Part shown: positions 41,801 through 50,066 of the stretch, piece after piece
How the letters are laid out: each line of letters begins with the position of its first letter
Numbering within the stretch: the first letter of the stretch is position 1
Origin: CAZIFG01 sp964539135
GTDB lineage: Bacteria; Margulisbacteria; Marinamargulisbacteria; GCA-2716485; CAZIFG01
Assembly (NCBI GenBank): GCA_964539135.1
Contig: CAZIFG010000013.1
Span: 1 to 53,177, forward strand
Reading direction: 5' to 3'
Length of the DNA stretch: 53,177 bases
Program-made: the position numbers and the translations under genes
Notes under the pieces: generated by a model
Seen by the model: only the letters and a program-made list of their open reading frames with translations
Told to the model about the DNA's origin: nothing
The model's database searches: none

Positions 41801-44800
41801 TACGCGCCTTCTATTACGAATAAAGGAATTTTATCGTCTCATTCCTTACTTTCTGTTGCCTCAGCCGGGAATTTTGATAATCAGGGACAATTGGTTTCTG
41901 ACGGTAATTTTTTGGCAGTATTAGGGGGACGGTTTTTGAATGATGAGAAGGCGTCGCTTTCTGTTAACAATGACGGCAGTTTTGTTTTGTATGGTGATTT
42001 TGATAATAAAGGGCGTTTATCTTTTGGGCGTCATTTTTATTTGGATCAATTGAGACATGAAGTTCGTATTTCAGAAGAATGGCAGTCTGTAGATTATGAG
42101 AAATCTAATAAATATGAACAACTATGGTACGATTCTTATCGTAATAAATACGTGGTTCTTTATACCAGTGATGAACGCACTCCGCATCATGTGGATGAGC
42201 GTTTGTCGCGTTCGGAAGTGTTTATAAAAGGAGACTTTGTAGAGAATAGAGGTGTTGTTGATTCTAAACCAGAATTAAAGTCTTTTTTATCTCGATTTCA
42301 TCCGTATGAACGTTTTTCTTTGTTAGGAGATGGTAAACGTGAGCTTTATACATTTTCCTATTTACTCAAAAATCAGTCTTTTTATACCTATAATTTTGTG
42401 GAGTCTTTGAATCAGATTTATAATCAAGGTGTGTTGTGGGTTGGGGGCAATTTGGGGGTTCGTTCTACCTCTACTTTGACCAATTCGGGTACTATGCAGT
42501 CGGATGGGGAGTTCTCTATTTTTGCTGAACAGGGGATTTTAAACACTAAAGGAACCTTGTCGTCTAAAAGGGATCTTTTTTTGGTGTCCGAGGAGTTTAT
42601 TGGTAATTTAGGGGGGGTGGTTCATTCAGATCAATCGCTTTCTTTGTCTACTTCCCAGGGGAGTATTGTGAATGATTCGTCTACGCAGTATCGAGATGGA
42701 AATCCTTCTGTTTTGGCTTTGGAAACTCAGGCAGAGTTGACTGCTGGGAGTGTTTTACGTATTTCATCGGCTAAAGATTATTTATCGTTGGGCGCTATTC
42801 AACGCGCTCTTCAAGATATTCAAATTTTAGCGCAAGAGGATATTGTTTTGGCGCCTAAACCGATATTTTCTAAGTGGCAATCGGGCTCAGGTCAAAATAA
42901 AGACATTCACTATGTGGATGATTCTATTGAATCTCTGGTTCAATCCGGGCGATATTTGATGGTTCGTGCGGGGGATTCTATAGACGTGATTAGTTCTAAA
43001 TTGCGAATTGGGGATAGCGCTTATTTTGATTCGGGAAAAAATACTTTATTTGGGGCGTCTTATCTTACGGATTATTCTTCTTCGGAGAGGGCTTGGGAAG
43101 AATCTCATTGGTTTTCGACGGATTCGTATTATGAGTTTTCAGATTTTACCCGTAAAACCTCTAAGGGGTCCGATATACAAGTAGGGGATTCGGAGTTGGG
43201 GGCTGGTACTTTTCTTGTTCATGCGGGAGGAGATGCCGTTATTTTGGGATCGGACGTTTGGGCTAAAAATGCACTGGTACAGGCTTTAAATATTTCGCAA
43301 TTGGCGTATACGGCAAATGATACGCGTTCGAGTTTTACTGACAAATCCAATAGTTTGAACCTTTTTTTTATTCCGCAAACTTTTCTTATGGCGGCTGTTG
43401 GGTTTGATCCCCATCATATTGTGATGTCTTCTAATAAGTCGTCAGACTCTTATAAAACGGATGTTCTGGTGCCCAGTATCATTGCGGTTAATGCCAATTT
43501 GGTATATGAGGCAGGTAAAGACCTCATTATTTCTGGGAGTAAGGTTTTTGTTAAAGGAGATGCTCGGTTTACGGCGGGAGATTCGATTTTAATTACTTCT
43601 GCTCCGGGCCTCACTTCTGTGGAAACCAAAGAAGAGCATTTGAAACTGGCTTCTTTTCAGACCAGTCGTACAAATTCTAGTGCAACGCTGAGTTTGGTTA
43701 ATTCTGGAAATGGGTCCGAGACGGATTCTTTGGGGGTTCGACAGTTAAGGTCTTTGCTTTCTGTTGGGGGATCTTTATTGCTTGAAAGTCAAGGCAATAT
43801 TGCGGTCTTAGGTTCGGTTATTGATGCTATGGGAGATGTGTTGTTTTTGGCTAAAAAAGATGTTTTTGTATCCAATCAACATGATAGTTCTTCTGTAACC
43901 AGTACCTTAAAATCTATTTCTACGGCCGTTAATTTTACTATTGGTAATGCATGGGCGGGGATGGTCGATACGGTTGTTACCTCGGTTGAAGAGGCTTCTG
44001 ATTCTTATGAGAATGCGGATACTTATAGTGAGAAAGGGAAGGCTCTTATTAAATATTATAAAACTTTGGTTCAAATTGCCAAACTTGCTCGCATAGTTCA
44101 ATCCGCGGTTAAAGCGGGATCTAGTTCGGCTACGTATGGATTTTATGGAGAGGTTTCTGTAACCCGAAAAGAAAGTGGTTCTTCTTTTTCGGAGCATGTG
44201 GATTCTTTGGTTTTTTCTGATATTAGAAGTCAAATGGGGCATTTGGTTTTTGATGCTGGTAATCAATTATCTGTAAAAGGGTCTCTTTTGCTTGCGAATT
44301 CGGGCAATATAGATCTTTTGGGACGTACTCTTTTTATAGGGGCTGGATATGAATCTCGTGAGTTAGAATTTTCTGAGTATTCTCATTCACAAACCATTAC
44401 TTATGGGGGGACTACGGCAGCTTCTTTTTCTTTGTCGGGATCTTTGGAAACATCCAAATCCTTTGATTCCCGTACCCATAATCGTGCGGTTAATAGTTTG
44501 ATTCGTGCTGAAAATGGCGTGGTGACTTTGAAAAGTGAACAAGATGCCCATTTGGTAGGGGTTGACTTGCTTGGAGGCCGTTTGAATGTTTCGGTTGGTG
44601 GCATTTTAGATATTGCTTCTGCTCAGGATAGTGAAGTGATGCAATCGGGATCTGATTCTTTATCTTTGGGGAATTCTCATATTGGGTTTACCTATACGGA
44701 ATCTTCTAGTGATCGCCTTTGGATGAACTCTCGTTCTCATGTTGTGGGGCTTAATGGAGGGACAATTGTTGCCAATACCTTGCACTTAAAGGGGGCTACA

Positions 44801-45484
44801 TTGACTTCTGGCCCTAATTCTACCGGATTGCTTGTTGATGTGAATTATCTAGATGTTGGATCTCTTGTTAATGTTTATGATCAACATAAATTTGGTGTTG
44901 GTCTTAAACTTGAATTTTCTGATAATAAGGTGACGCGTGGTACACTTTCTGATCTTTCTTTAACTAATGCCAATAAAGTGATGGATTCTCATGCTGTTTT
45001 TGGACCGGGACAGCTTAAGGTTGGCGGTGTGGTCTTAACAGATTCTGGGCTGTCTAATCTTGGTATTTTTCGAGAGGATAAGGGGGCGGATGTTACACGA
45101 TATGACCGTTTATCCCCCTGGAATTTTGATTTTGATCCTATCGATATTAAGGCTTCTGATGTTGATAAAGTGAAGCCCTATTTAAAATGGAAAACGGTTT
45201 CAGATGCTTGGCATGTCGCCGGCAATTTTTATGATAAGGCTGTTCGTTTCTTTTCAAATCCCTCGAAAGGATTGGATGTGAGTGCTATTTCAGCTATCGT
45301 TTCTAAGAAAATGCCGGTTTCTTTTTCAGGTGGTTGGGAGGATTTTATGAAAAAGATAGGAAGTCAGGTCAATCAAGATATTGATTCTACACGGTTTGGA
45401 GGGACGGCTGATGCTATTGAGACTCAACTTAAGTTGAATTCATCCACTGTATCTAAATCGCTTAATAAGGGGGATGTTTTATGA
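38867..45484 (+). CDS. Filamentous haemagglutinin-type two-partner-secretion protein (TpsA)
   Basis: 2205 residues. An extended N-terminal signal region runs to about residue 53 (hydrophobic IL-rich core, ends LAAE). A TPS (haemagglutination activity) domain follows at ~70-310, with RGIPVVNIAAPSDSGVS, LIINNS, VNANSNLKGKEADLI, FVLSNPNGLYLNG and SVTLTTG. The rest is beta-helix repeat sequence rich in GDL, GNF, NSG and LSS turns, including haemagglutinin-repeat stretches (~1310-1800). No toxin-like C-terminal domain is apparent. TTG 38867 has AGGGGGTG upstream; ATG 38912 has GGTGG and is an alternative start. It would be exported by a TpsB pore, which is not in the window. Likely adhesin or biofilm factor. 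Confidence 0.93.
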   Translation: MKIYYHFNSKKGGLFMVFEMVLIQSLRLGVRFRHSILWFTILSILFPSPYLAAEIEEDTHSLNHSTPGQSERGIPVVNIAAPSDSGVSKNDFKSFNVDASGLIINNSLEKDLSVLGGVVNANSNLKGKEADLILFGVTGSDVSRVLGQMELFGGKADFVLSNPNGLYLNGASFINMPSVTLTTGEAQFSSLGKLSGYAVSRGDVFVDYLGLDARQSTYFDIIARATHLNGLIQGGVETSIYFGKQLFDLTHKTSTPLSDPPLVVSQPDFGLDASALGSIISGQIRLVGTEKGLGVNLLGVLMSDQGDITLTAEGDIVYRDSYSARDLNVESAQKLTHQGETVAGRSLVLSSGADLSLSGGFLFASDDLTIHSKKDMTFLPGDSETLKIKSSAIDLFSGGTLYMNRTHVFSGMGGIHVQSDGPLNLLDKTALFSEKEMDLKSLGDLSLAGTIESEKIDIFGKSIAQSGVLSTDHLRVFSGDIFLNRGAVQSILDAKIDAHRIENLGGVLDLGGTVEVNAPGGVSNVGGTLLLHQLTYDGVLDNRKGKLVLSDSQASHFASILNEEGQVWGLNSFKASFLKGVNNQGGILVALGDLSLSLSSDYEHQGTLQVQGNLDIQANTIVNKGALLSTGYSHFLSLGNFDNYGSIRSDGDLLIHSNTGKVSHYGSIFSGGDFSLFSGQSMVLSEGSTLTGLKLGQLRTPSFFYNSGKIQSGDNLNLFVGHFSNVNGFIGTLGRLTYDGGSDLNNAHGQLSMNQLFLSNKNLLNTEGKLHLFSTDSREGHLSLLNATFVNSSGLFLTEGVVGVDAYRIQNHKGGILSQGALTLRSPGIDNTEGRLISSDFLTVLLLETRPVSRPLVGSGANIQTGSLPPGLFINVVQVGPDIEAEPLLPPMNASFLDNRLGLIQSGTYLDLNLTQGRFNNSQGQVLSQHSSGILNVSVGSSFLNTEGKIYATGGLKFNSKENVVFEGLLEAGNEFYVYAPSITNKGILSSHSLLSVASAGNFDNQGQLVSDGNFLAVLGGRFLNDEKASLSVNNDGSFVLYGDFDNKGRLSFGRHFYLDQLRHEVRISEEWQSVDYEKSNKYEQLWYDSYRNKYVVLYTSDERTPHHVDERLSRSEVFIKGDFVENRGVVDSKPELKSFLSRFHPYERFSLLGDGKRELYTFSYLLKNQSFYTYNFVESLNQIYNQGVLWVGGNLGVRSTSTLTNSGTMQSDGEFSIFAEQGILNTKGTLSSKRDLFLVSEEFIGNLGGVVHSDQSLSLSTSQGSIVNDSSTQYRDGNPSVLALETQAELTAGSVLRISSAKDYLSLGAIQRALQDIQILAQEDIVLAPKPIFSKWQSGSGQNKDIHYVDDSIESLVQSGRYLMVRAGDSIDVISSKLRIGDSAYFDSGKNTLFGASYLTDYSSSERAWEESHWFSTDSYYEFSDFTRKTSKGSDIQVGDSELGAGTFLVHAGGDAVILGSDVWAKNALVQALNISQLAYTANDTRSSFTDKSNSLNLFFIPQTFLMAAVGFDPHHIVMSSNKSSDSYKTDVLVPSIIAVNANLVYEAGKDLIISGSKVFVKGDARFTAGDSILITSAPGLTSVETKEEHLKLASFQTSRTNSSATLSLVNSGNGSETDSLGVRQLRSLLSVGGSLLLESQGNIAVLGSVIDAMGDVLFLAKKDVFVSNQHDSSSVTSTLKSISTAVNFTIGNAWAGMVDTVVTSVEEASDSYENADTYSEKGKALIKYYKTLVQIAKLARIVQSAVKAGSSSATYGFYGEVSVTRKESGSSFSEHVDSLVFSDIRSQMGHLVFDAGNQLSVKGSLLLANSGNIDLLGRTLFIGAGYESRELEFSEYSHSQTITYGGTTAASFSLSGSLETSKSFDSRTHNRAVNSLIRAENGVVTLKSEQDAHLVGVDLLGGRLNVSVGGILDIASAQDSEVMQSGSDSLSLGNSHIGFTYTESSSDRLWMNSRSHVVGLNGGTIVANTLHLKGATLTSGPNSTGLLVDVNYLDVGSLVNVYDQHKFGVGLKLEFSDNKVTRGTLSDLSLTNANKVMDSHAVFGPGQLKVGGVVLTDSGLSNLGIFREDKGADVTRYDRLSPWNFDFDPIDIKASDVDKVKPYLKWKTVSDAWHVAGNFYDKAVRFFSNPSKGLDVSAISAIVSKKMPVSFSGGWEDFMKKIGSQVNQDIDSTRFGGTADAIETQLKLNSSTVSKSLNKGDVL

Positions 45485-45960
45485 TTTATTTTTATATCCT
45501 TTTTTTGGGACTATCTCTTTTATTGGTTTCTTGTGGATCGAATTCAAGCACTTCGGGGTTAGAATCTCCGGGACAAAAAGGCGGGATTTCTATTGCTGAA
45601 ATTCTGTCTCAGGGGGAATCTCGTACGATTGGCAATTATACCTATCAGCTTTCAACCCGTAATATTAGCGTAGACCACCCCTTTTATTTTGGTATTTCAT
45701 CTTTAGATCCTGAAATGGGTGGGACTTATAAACTGATTTTTCAGGATTCTTCTGGGCTTCCCATTCGTTTGCTTTATAATCAGTCTATTCTTTCGGCCTC
45801 TATTACACGTCCTTTTGTAGGGAGTTCCACTGGAGAGTTGATTTTATCAGAACGAGAATATTTAAGTGATTCTGTTACTTTGTCTATTCAGATTTTTTCC
45901 TCAACAACGAATATACTTGTGTCTTCGATGTCCTATACGCTTCATGTGGTTTCTAAGTGA
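45481..45960 (+). CDS. Small lipoprotein downstream of TpsA
   Basis: 159 residues. Hydrophobic signal with the lipobox LLVSC (Cys near residue 18), then a Ser/Gly-rich spacer and a beta-rich domain of ~120 residues with no family I recognise. The ATG overlaps the haemagglutinin stop (ATGA, 45481-45484), so it is translated with it. A surface or periplasmic helper of the adhesin, for example in anchoring or secretion, is a reasonable inference. Its stop is five bases from the convergent XRE gene. Confidence 0.82.
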   Translation: MIYFYILFLGLSLLLVSCGSNSSTSGLESPGQKGGISIAEILSQGESRTIGNYTYQLSTRNISVDHPFYFGISSLDPEMGGTYKLIFQDSSGLPIRLLYNQSILSASITRPFVGSSTGELILSEREYLSDSVTLSIQIFSSTTNILVSSMSYTLHVVSK

Positions 45961-45965
45961 AGACA

Positions 45966-46592
45966 CTAGCTGGAAGATAGGGTCACTGTAATGGGATCTA
46001 AGGTCATAATTCGAGTATAAGGATGCCATTTGATATTTCCTAATTTGGCTTTTATTTTATTTGCGATACTTCTTATACTGGAATCAGGAGAGCTGATGGA
46101 TAAAATGAGTTTTAATTCATTTTCTGAAAATTTAATTTCTAATATGGTGTATTCTTTGGTGCTCATTTCTCCAATGAGAATGTTTTTAAGTGTGTTTTGT
46201 AATTCTGGATGAAGTGTTGTTTCATTTTCAAGTTCCCATTGGATGAGAAATCGATTTCTGTAAGTGGTTTGTTCTAAATTTGAGTCGTTTGGATTGGGTA
46301 TTAATGGTGTTTCTTCAAATTGAGGTAAAAAGTTAATAAAGGGTTTATTGGATTTGTTGTTACTAAATCTATCTGTGGCGGCATAGGATAAGAGTTTTTT
46401 TTCTTCTTCTTTATTGAGTTTGAGGCATTCACAAATTTTATAACATAGATCTATTGTTGGGGGTTGTGAGGCACAGATTTCGATTTGACTGATGTATCTT
46501 TGTGATACGCCAATCATTGATGCCATCTGTGTTTGGGACATTCGTGAGCGTGTTTCTCTTAAAAATTTTAGGTATGGACCAAATTTTTCCAC
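45966..46592 (-). CDS. Second XRE regulator with a TnpA (Y1)-like C-terminal domain
   Basis: 208 residues. N-terminal helix-turn-helix (SQTQMASMIGVSQRYISQIE, ~19-38). After an Asn/Pro-rich linker, residues ~111-200 have the same strand-helix-strand-strand-helix order as the regulator at 31398. First strand RNRFLIQWELEN; helix HPELQNTLKNILIGEM; paired strands YTILEIKFSENELKLILSI; helix SSIRSIANKIKAKLG; then KWHPYTRIMTLDPITV in place of LWSPGYFVSTVG. The HUH position reads Asn158-Glu-Leu-Lys161, so it cannot be a Y1 nuclease. Start GTG 46592 with GGAG at 46599-46602. It converges on the haemagglutinin-lipoprotein unit and could regulate it. Confidence 0.72.
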   Translation of the reverse strand: MEKFGPYLKFLRETRSRMSQTQMASMIGVSQRYISQIEICASQPPTIDLCYKICECLKLNKEEEKKLLSYAATDRFSNNKSNKPFINFLPQFEETPLIPNPNDSNLEQTTYRNRFLIQWELENETTLHPELQNTLKNILIGEMSTKEYTILEIKFSENELKLILSISSPDSSIRSIANKIKAKLGNIKWHPYTRIMTLDPITVTLSSS

Positions 46593-46746
46593 TTTTTTCT
46601 CCGATAGCTATTGTAAATTTTGAGGTATTGTATCAAGATTCTATTAAAGAATAAACTTCTTTTATTTTTTGATCGTGAAAATAATTTTCAATTCTTGCAT
46701 TTTTTCGAACATATTGTCTTTTTATATCTATTTTTAAACACTATTT

Positions 46747-49404
46747 TTAATTCATCGTGGTCGTGATTTGTTTTAAGTGGTTGTATTGAGATGTATAGTG
46801 GATGACATTTTTTTCTTTATTGAGTTTCGTGTAAAACACAATGGATCTTTCGTATAGGATTAATAATAAGTTAGAAAGTTTGTTTTTTCTGGAACAAAAT
46901 AGGGCGCTTTCATAGAATAGTTGCGCTTCTTCGTTGTTTTCCTTTAGCGCTTCTATTTCAGCTTGAATGGTAAGGTAAATGTGCAGTGTGTTGGGCTCTG
47001 TGTCTTTTAATTTTTTCTTGCTTTCTTTTTGAGTTTTTTTGATGAATTGTTGATTCTTTGGGGGGAGTTTATTCCATTTTTTGTAATATTGGCATAGGGC
47101 TAATACCTTGAATAAGGTGAGAATGGGATCTATATAAATTTCTGTTAGGGGGGTTTCTTTTTTTAGCGTATCGCTTATTTTGATGACCTTCATATGATTT
47201 TTTAATTGGTAATTTAATGCCAATATTCCCATATTTATGATCAGGGATGAATAGTTTTTTGTTTTGTGAATTTCTAGGTGGAGTGGCTTTTCTGATTTTG
47301 TTGTTGGATTTGTCAGATAATTTAATAAGGTATGTAGGTGTTGCCATTCTTTTTTGTAGGTGTTTTTTTTGATTAATTGGATTGCTTGCGTGATTTCTTT
47401 ATTTAAACGAGGGGTGGAAGCACTGCTTAGATATAGATAATATAGTTTTAGGCTTAATGCGTTATTTAATTCAGATTCATTTTTTTCTTTTATGGCATAT
47501 TTAATACTCTTATTTAATGCATAGAGTCCGTGGGGTAAGCTATATTTGATGGGGGCTATCATGGCGCCTTGAATGAACGTGAGTTTGCTTTCTTTTTTCT
47601 CCTCTTTTTTTTCTGGTGGATTTTTTTGAAACGGATGTTTTTCCTGTGGTTTTAGGTTTATTTTTTGTCCCGGAGATATTCTTTTGCAGGCGTCTATCCA
47701 GAGTTGAGCGGATTCTTTTTTTCCTGATTGTATTGCTTCTGTAGCAGCCGCTAAGAGTAGGGTGCTGTATTTTTTATGATGAGGCGATTTTGTTGCTAAT
47801 CCTTCTGCTTTTAAAATTTGAGTGGCCGCTTGGTATAGCGTTAGAGGATCTTTTATCGGTGGTTTTTTTTCAATATAGTAATGACATATTTTAAAATGAT
47901 AATTTTGAATTTGACCGGGATGTATGCTGCTGTAGCATTTTTCTTGTATCAAGGGATGTGAAAACTTGTAATGCAGTTCAGGGATGCTGTTTGTGATTAT
48001 CGAATATTCTATGAGAATGTTTTTTTGTGTTGCGGTCCATAATAAAAGTTCTAATTCTTCTTTGGAAAGCTTTATGATTTCACTTAATTCAATGAGTTTA
48101 AATTGGACGCCTATGCAGGCCGCAAATTGTAAAATGTGTTGGGTTTTTTGGGGTAGGGATTTTAGGACTTCAATTCGTGTATGTGCTACATTTTCTGTTA
48201 CATTTGTTTTGTTTAGTATTTCGTGATCCCAGTGCCACTTTCTATCTTTGAATTTGTAGGTTATTTTTTTCTCTTGATTTAATTCTTGAAGAAATTGAAT
48301 GATGAACCCTGGGTTTCCGTTTGTTTTTTTATGTACGATTTTTGATAAAAGTAGCGTGTCTTCTTTTTTTGCGTTAAAGAGATCTTGAATCATATAAGAT
48401 ACATCTTGTGGGGTTAGGTTTCTGAGAGATAGTATTTCTATATCTGTTTTTTTTTCTATTTCTTTTTCTAAGAAACATGGCGATGTTGTTAGTAATATAC
48501 CGATATAAGGCGTTTTATTTTTTATGAGTTGAATCATAAATAAAAAGGTTTCTTTTTTGAGCCATTGAATATCTTCTATGAGTACTATTAAGGGGATTTT
48601 GTGGTTGGATAGTATGTTGATTTTTTCATTCCATGTTAATTTTTTATCTATCTTTAGTTTGATTAATAGATTATCTAGGGCATTATTTAAGGTGTTTTGT
48701 ATGTCTAGGCCTTCTTTTTTAAGGGGGCTTATTGTTTGATCAATGGTCAGAATTTTTGATTGGAATATTTGGGTACAGTCTCGAATTAATCGGGATTTCC
48801 CACATCCTTTTTCACCTTTAATGAGTATGGCTTTGTAGTCGCCTTTTAGGATGTCTTCTAGCGTGTTGTGTATCATTTTTTGTTCTATAGATCTTCCGTA
48901 TAAAGTATTTGTAAATCGTAGGTGTTGAGGTGTGTCGGTTTCACCTAAAAAGAAGGCTTTTATCTTTCCTGTTTTTTTCCAATTTTCGAGACATTTGATG
49001 AGGTCATCATGTAATCCTAGTGCGGATTGATATCGATCGTCTGGATGATAGCTGCACAATTTTTCAATGATGTGAATTATTGTTTTAGGGATGAGTTGAT
49101 TCATTTCAAATTTTAAATTCAGGGTTTTGTTTTTATTTTCTTTAGGGAGTGTTTGTGTGAGACAGTAATAAAAAAGGAGTCCCAATTCGTATAGGTCAGA
49201 TCTTATGTCAGATGTGGGATGGCTGTGTTGGGGGTCGAGTACGTTGTTCATCGACAGGCTTGTTTTTTTTTCGTATGTGCTTCTTGTGTGATAGAGATGA
49301 AGTTCCCAGGTTGTTTCACAGGCCATATTTAAAAATTCTGTAAAATCATTAAAATATAGTCGCGTGTTTTTGGCTATTTTTTGAATATCAAATGATAATG
49401 TCAT
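46747..49404 (-). CDS. Large AAA-type ATPase with decayed protein-kinase N-terminus
   Basis: 885 residues. Residues 1-145 match only the C-lobe of a Ser/Thr kinase (SDIRSDLYELGLLFYYCLT, then DDRYQSALGLHDDL). The ATP-binding lobe and catalytic loop are missing. Residues ~165-480 form a predicted ATPase with LYGRSIEQ, Walker A GEKGCGKS (197-204) and Walker B LIVLIEDIQWL. The remaining ~400 residues are helical, TPR-like. This order (kinase, LYGRE, ATPase, TPR-like) is that of HstK/PknA-type multidomain signalling proteins, but the usual GAF plus histidine kinase or PP2C end is absent. Probably a STAND-like signalling ATPase acting without kinase activity. Confidence 0.78.
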   Translation of the reverse strand: MTLSFDIQKIAKNTRLYFNDFTEFLNMACETTWELHLYHTRSTYEKKTSLSMNNVLDPQHSHPTSDIRSDLYELGLLFYYCLTQTLPKENKNKTLNLKFEMNQLIPKTIIHIIEKLCSYHPDDRYQSALGLHDDLIKCLENWKKTGKIKAFFLGETDTPQHLRFTNTLYGRSIEQKMIHNTLEDILKGDYKAILIKGEKGCGKSRLIRDCTQIFQSKILTIDQTISPLKKEGLDIQNTLNNALDNLLIKLKIDKKLTWNEKINILSNHKIPLIVLIEDIQWLKKETFLFMIQLIKNKTPYIGILLTTSPCFLEKEIEKKTDIEILSLRNLTPQDVSYMIQDLFNAKKEDTLLLSKIVHKKTNGNPGFIIQFLQELNQEKKITYKFKDRKWHWDHEILNKTNVTENVAHTRIEVLKSLPQKTQHILQFAACIGVQFKLIELSEIIKLSKEELELLLWTATQKNILIEYSIITNSIPELHYKFSHPLIQEKCYSSIHPGQIQNYHFKICHYYIEKKPPIKDPLTLYQAATQILKAEGLATKSPHHKKYSTLLLAAATEAIQSGKKESAQLWIDACKRISPGQKINLKPQEKHPFQKNPPEKKEEKKESKLTFIQGAMIAPIKYSLPHGLYALNKSIKYAIKEKNESELNNALSLKLYYLYLSSASTPRLNKEITQAIQLIKKNTYKKEWQHLHTLLNYLTNPTTKSEKPLHLEIHKTKNYSSLIINMGILALNYQLKNHMKVIKISDTLKKETPLTEIYIDPILTLFKVLALCQYYKKWNKLPPKNQQFIKKTQKESKKKLKDTEPNTLHIYLTIQAEIEALKENNEEAQLFYESALFCSRKNKLSNLLLILYERSIVFYTKLNKEKNVIHYTSQYNHLKQITTTMN

Positions 49405-49524
49405 GCCTTGGATTGTATTATATTTTTATTTATTATTCTAGTATATATTTTTTAATTATTGTCTATTTTTTTTAATCTATTTTTATTTTTGTCTTTTTAA
49501 TTTTGAATGGATTTTGTGAATTTA

Positions 49525-49533
49525 TGGTATACT
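49525..49533 (+). promoter_or_regulatory. Extended -10 for rlmH
   Basis: TGG-TATACT, ten bases before ATG 49544, no Shine-Dalgarno; predicted leader of only about three bases. The 49405-49543 gap is otherwise very AT-rich with no other signal seen. Confidence 0.5.
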
Positions 49534-49543
49534 GGGCTCGCTT

Positions 49544-50005
49544 ATGAAAATAACCTTGATAGCCATTGGAAAGCTTAAAAATTCTGACTTTGAACCTCTA
49601 TTTTTGAAGTATTGTTCTCGCATGAATTGGCGTATTGATACTCACGAAATTGTACCTAAATCGTTTAAACAGATTTCGGATGTTATTGCCTATGAGGAAA
49701 GTCAAATTTTACAAATTTTGGAATCCACACAGGGGGCTATTATTGTTTTAGATGAAACGGGTATTCACTGTGATTCGCTTGCTTTTTCTAAGATGCTTTC
49801 TGGTATTCAAAACGATTATTTGGGGCGTGCTACTTTTATTATCGGGGGGGCTTATGGGCTTACAGAGGCCTTAAAAAAACGGAGCACTTATTGTTTGTCC
49901 TTGGGTAAAATGACGTGGCCTCATTTATTGGTTCGTGTGCTTTTGGTAGAGCAACTTTATCGGGCAAAATGTATTTTGGAGCGTCATCCTTATCATAAAT
50001 CATGA
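49544..50005 (+). CDS. rlmH: 23S rRNA (pseudouridine-1915 N3) methyltransferase RlmH
   Basis: 153 residues, the usual length. SPOUT-fold methyltransferase that modifies helix 69 of 23S rRNA using S-adenosylmethionine. It begins MKITLIAIGKLK, has VLDETG, the SAM-binding FIIGGAYGL and the knot segment LSLGKMTWPHLLVRVLLVEQLYRA, ending HPYHKS, all diagnostic. It has its own promoter and is followed after 61 nt by a SpoIIE phosphatase with another promoter-like box. Confidence 0.97.
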   Translation: MKITLIAIGKLKNSDFEPLFLKYCSRMNWRIDTHEIVPKSFKQISDVIAYEESQILQILESTQGAIIVLDETGIHCDSLAFSKMLSGIQNDYLGRATFIIGGAYGLTEALKKRSTYCLSLGKMTWPHLLVRVLLVEQLYRAKCILERHPYHKS

Positions 50006-50047
50006 TTCGGAAAGGAGATTAAAAGAGTCGAATAAATGATGGATTTG

Positions 50048-50056
50048 TGGTATCCT
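50048..50056 (+). promoter_or_regulatory. Extended -10 for the SpoIIE-like phosphatase
   Basis: TGG-TATCCT, ten bases before ATG 50067; no Shine-Dalgarno in between. Weaker core match (four of six). Confidence 0.4.
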
Positions 50057-50066
50057 GTTTTGATCT

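Noticed and set aside
43907..44266. 119-codon frame antisense to the haemagglutinin gene
   Set aside because: Low-complexity antisense frame in a repetitive gene; no ribosome site or known motif.
44900..45484. CdiA-like toxin domain at the haemagglutinin C-terminus with the next gene as immunity protein
   Set aside because: No VENN-type boundary or nuclease-like motif, and the downstream gene encodes a lipoprotein, unlike cytosolic immunity proteins.
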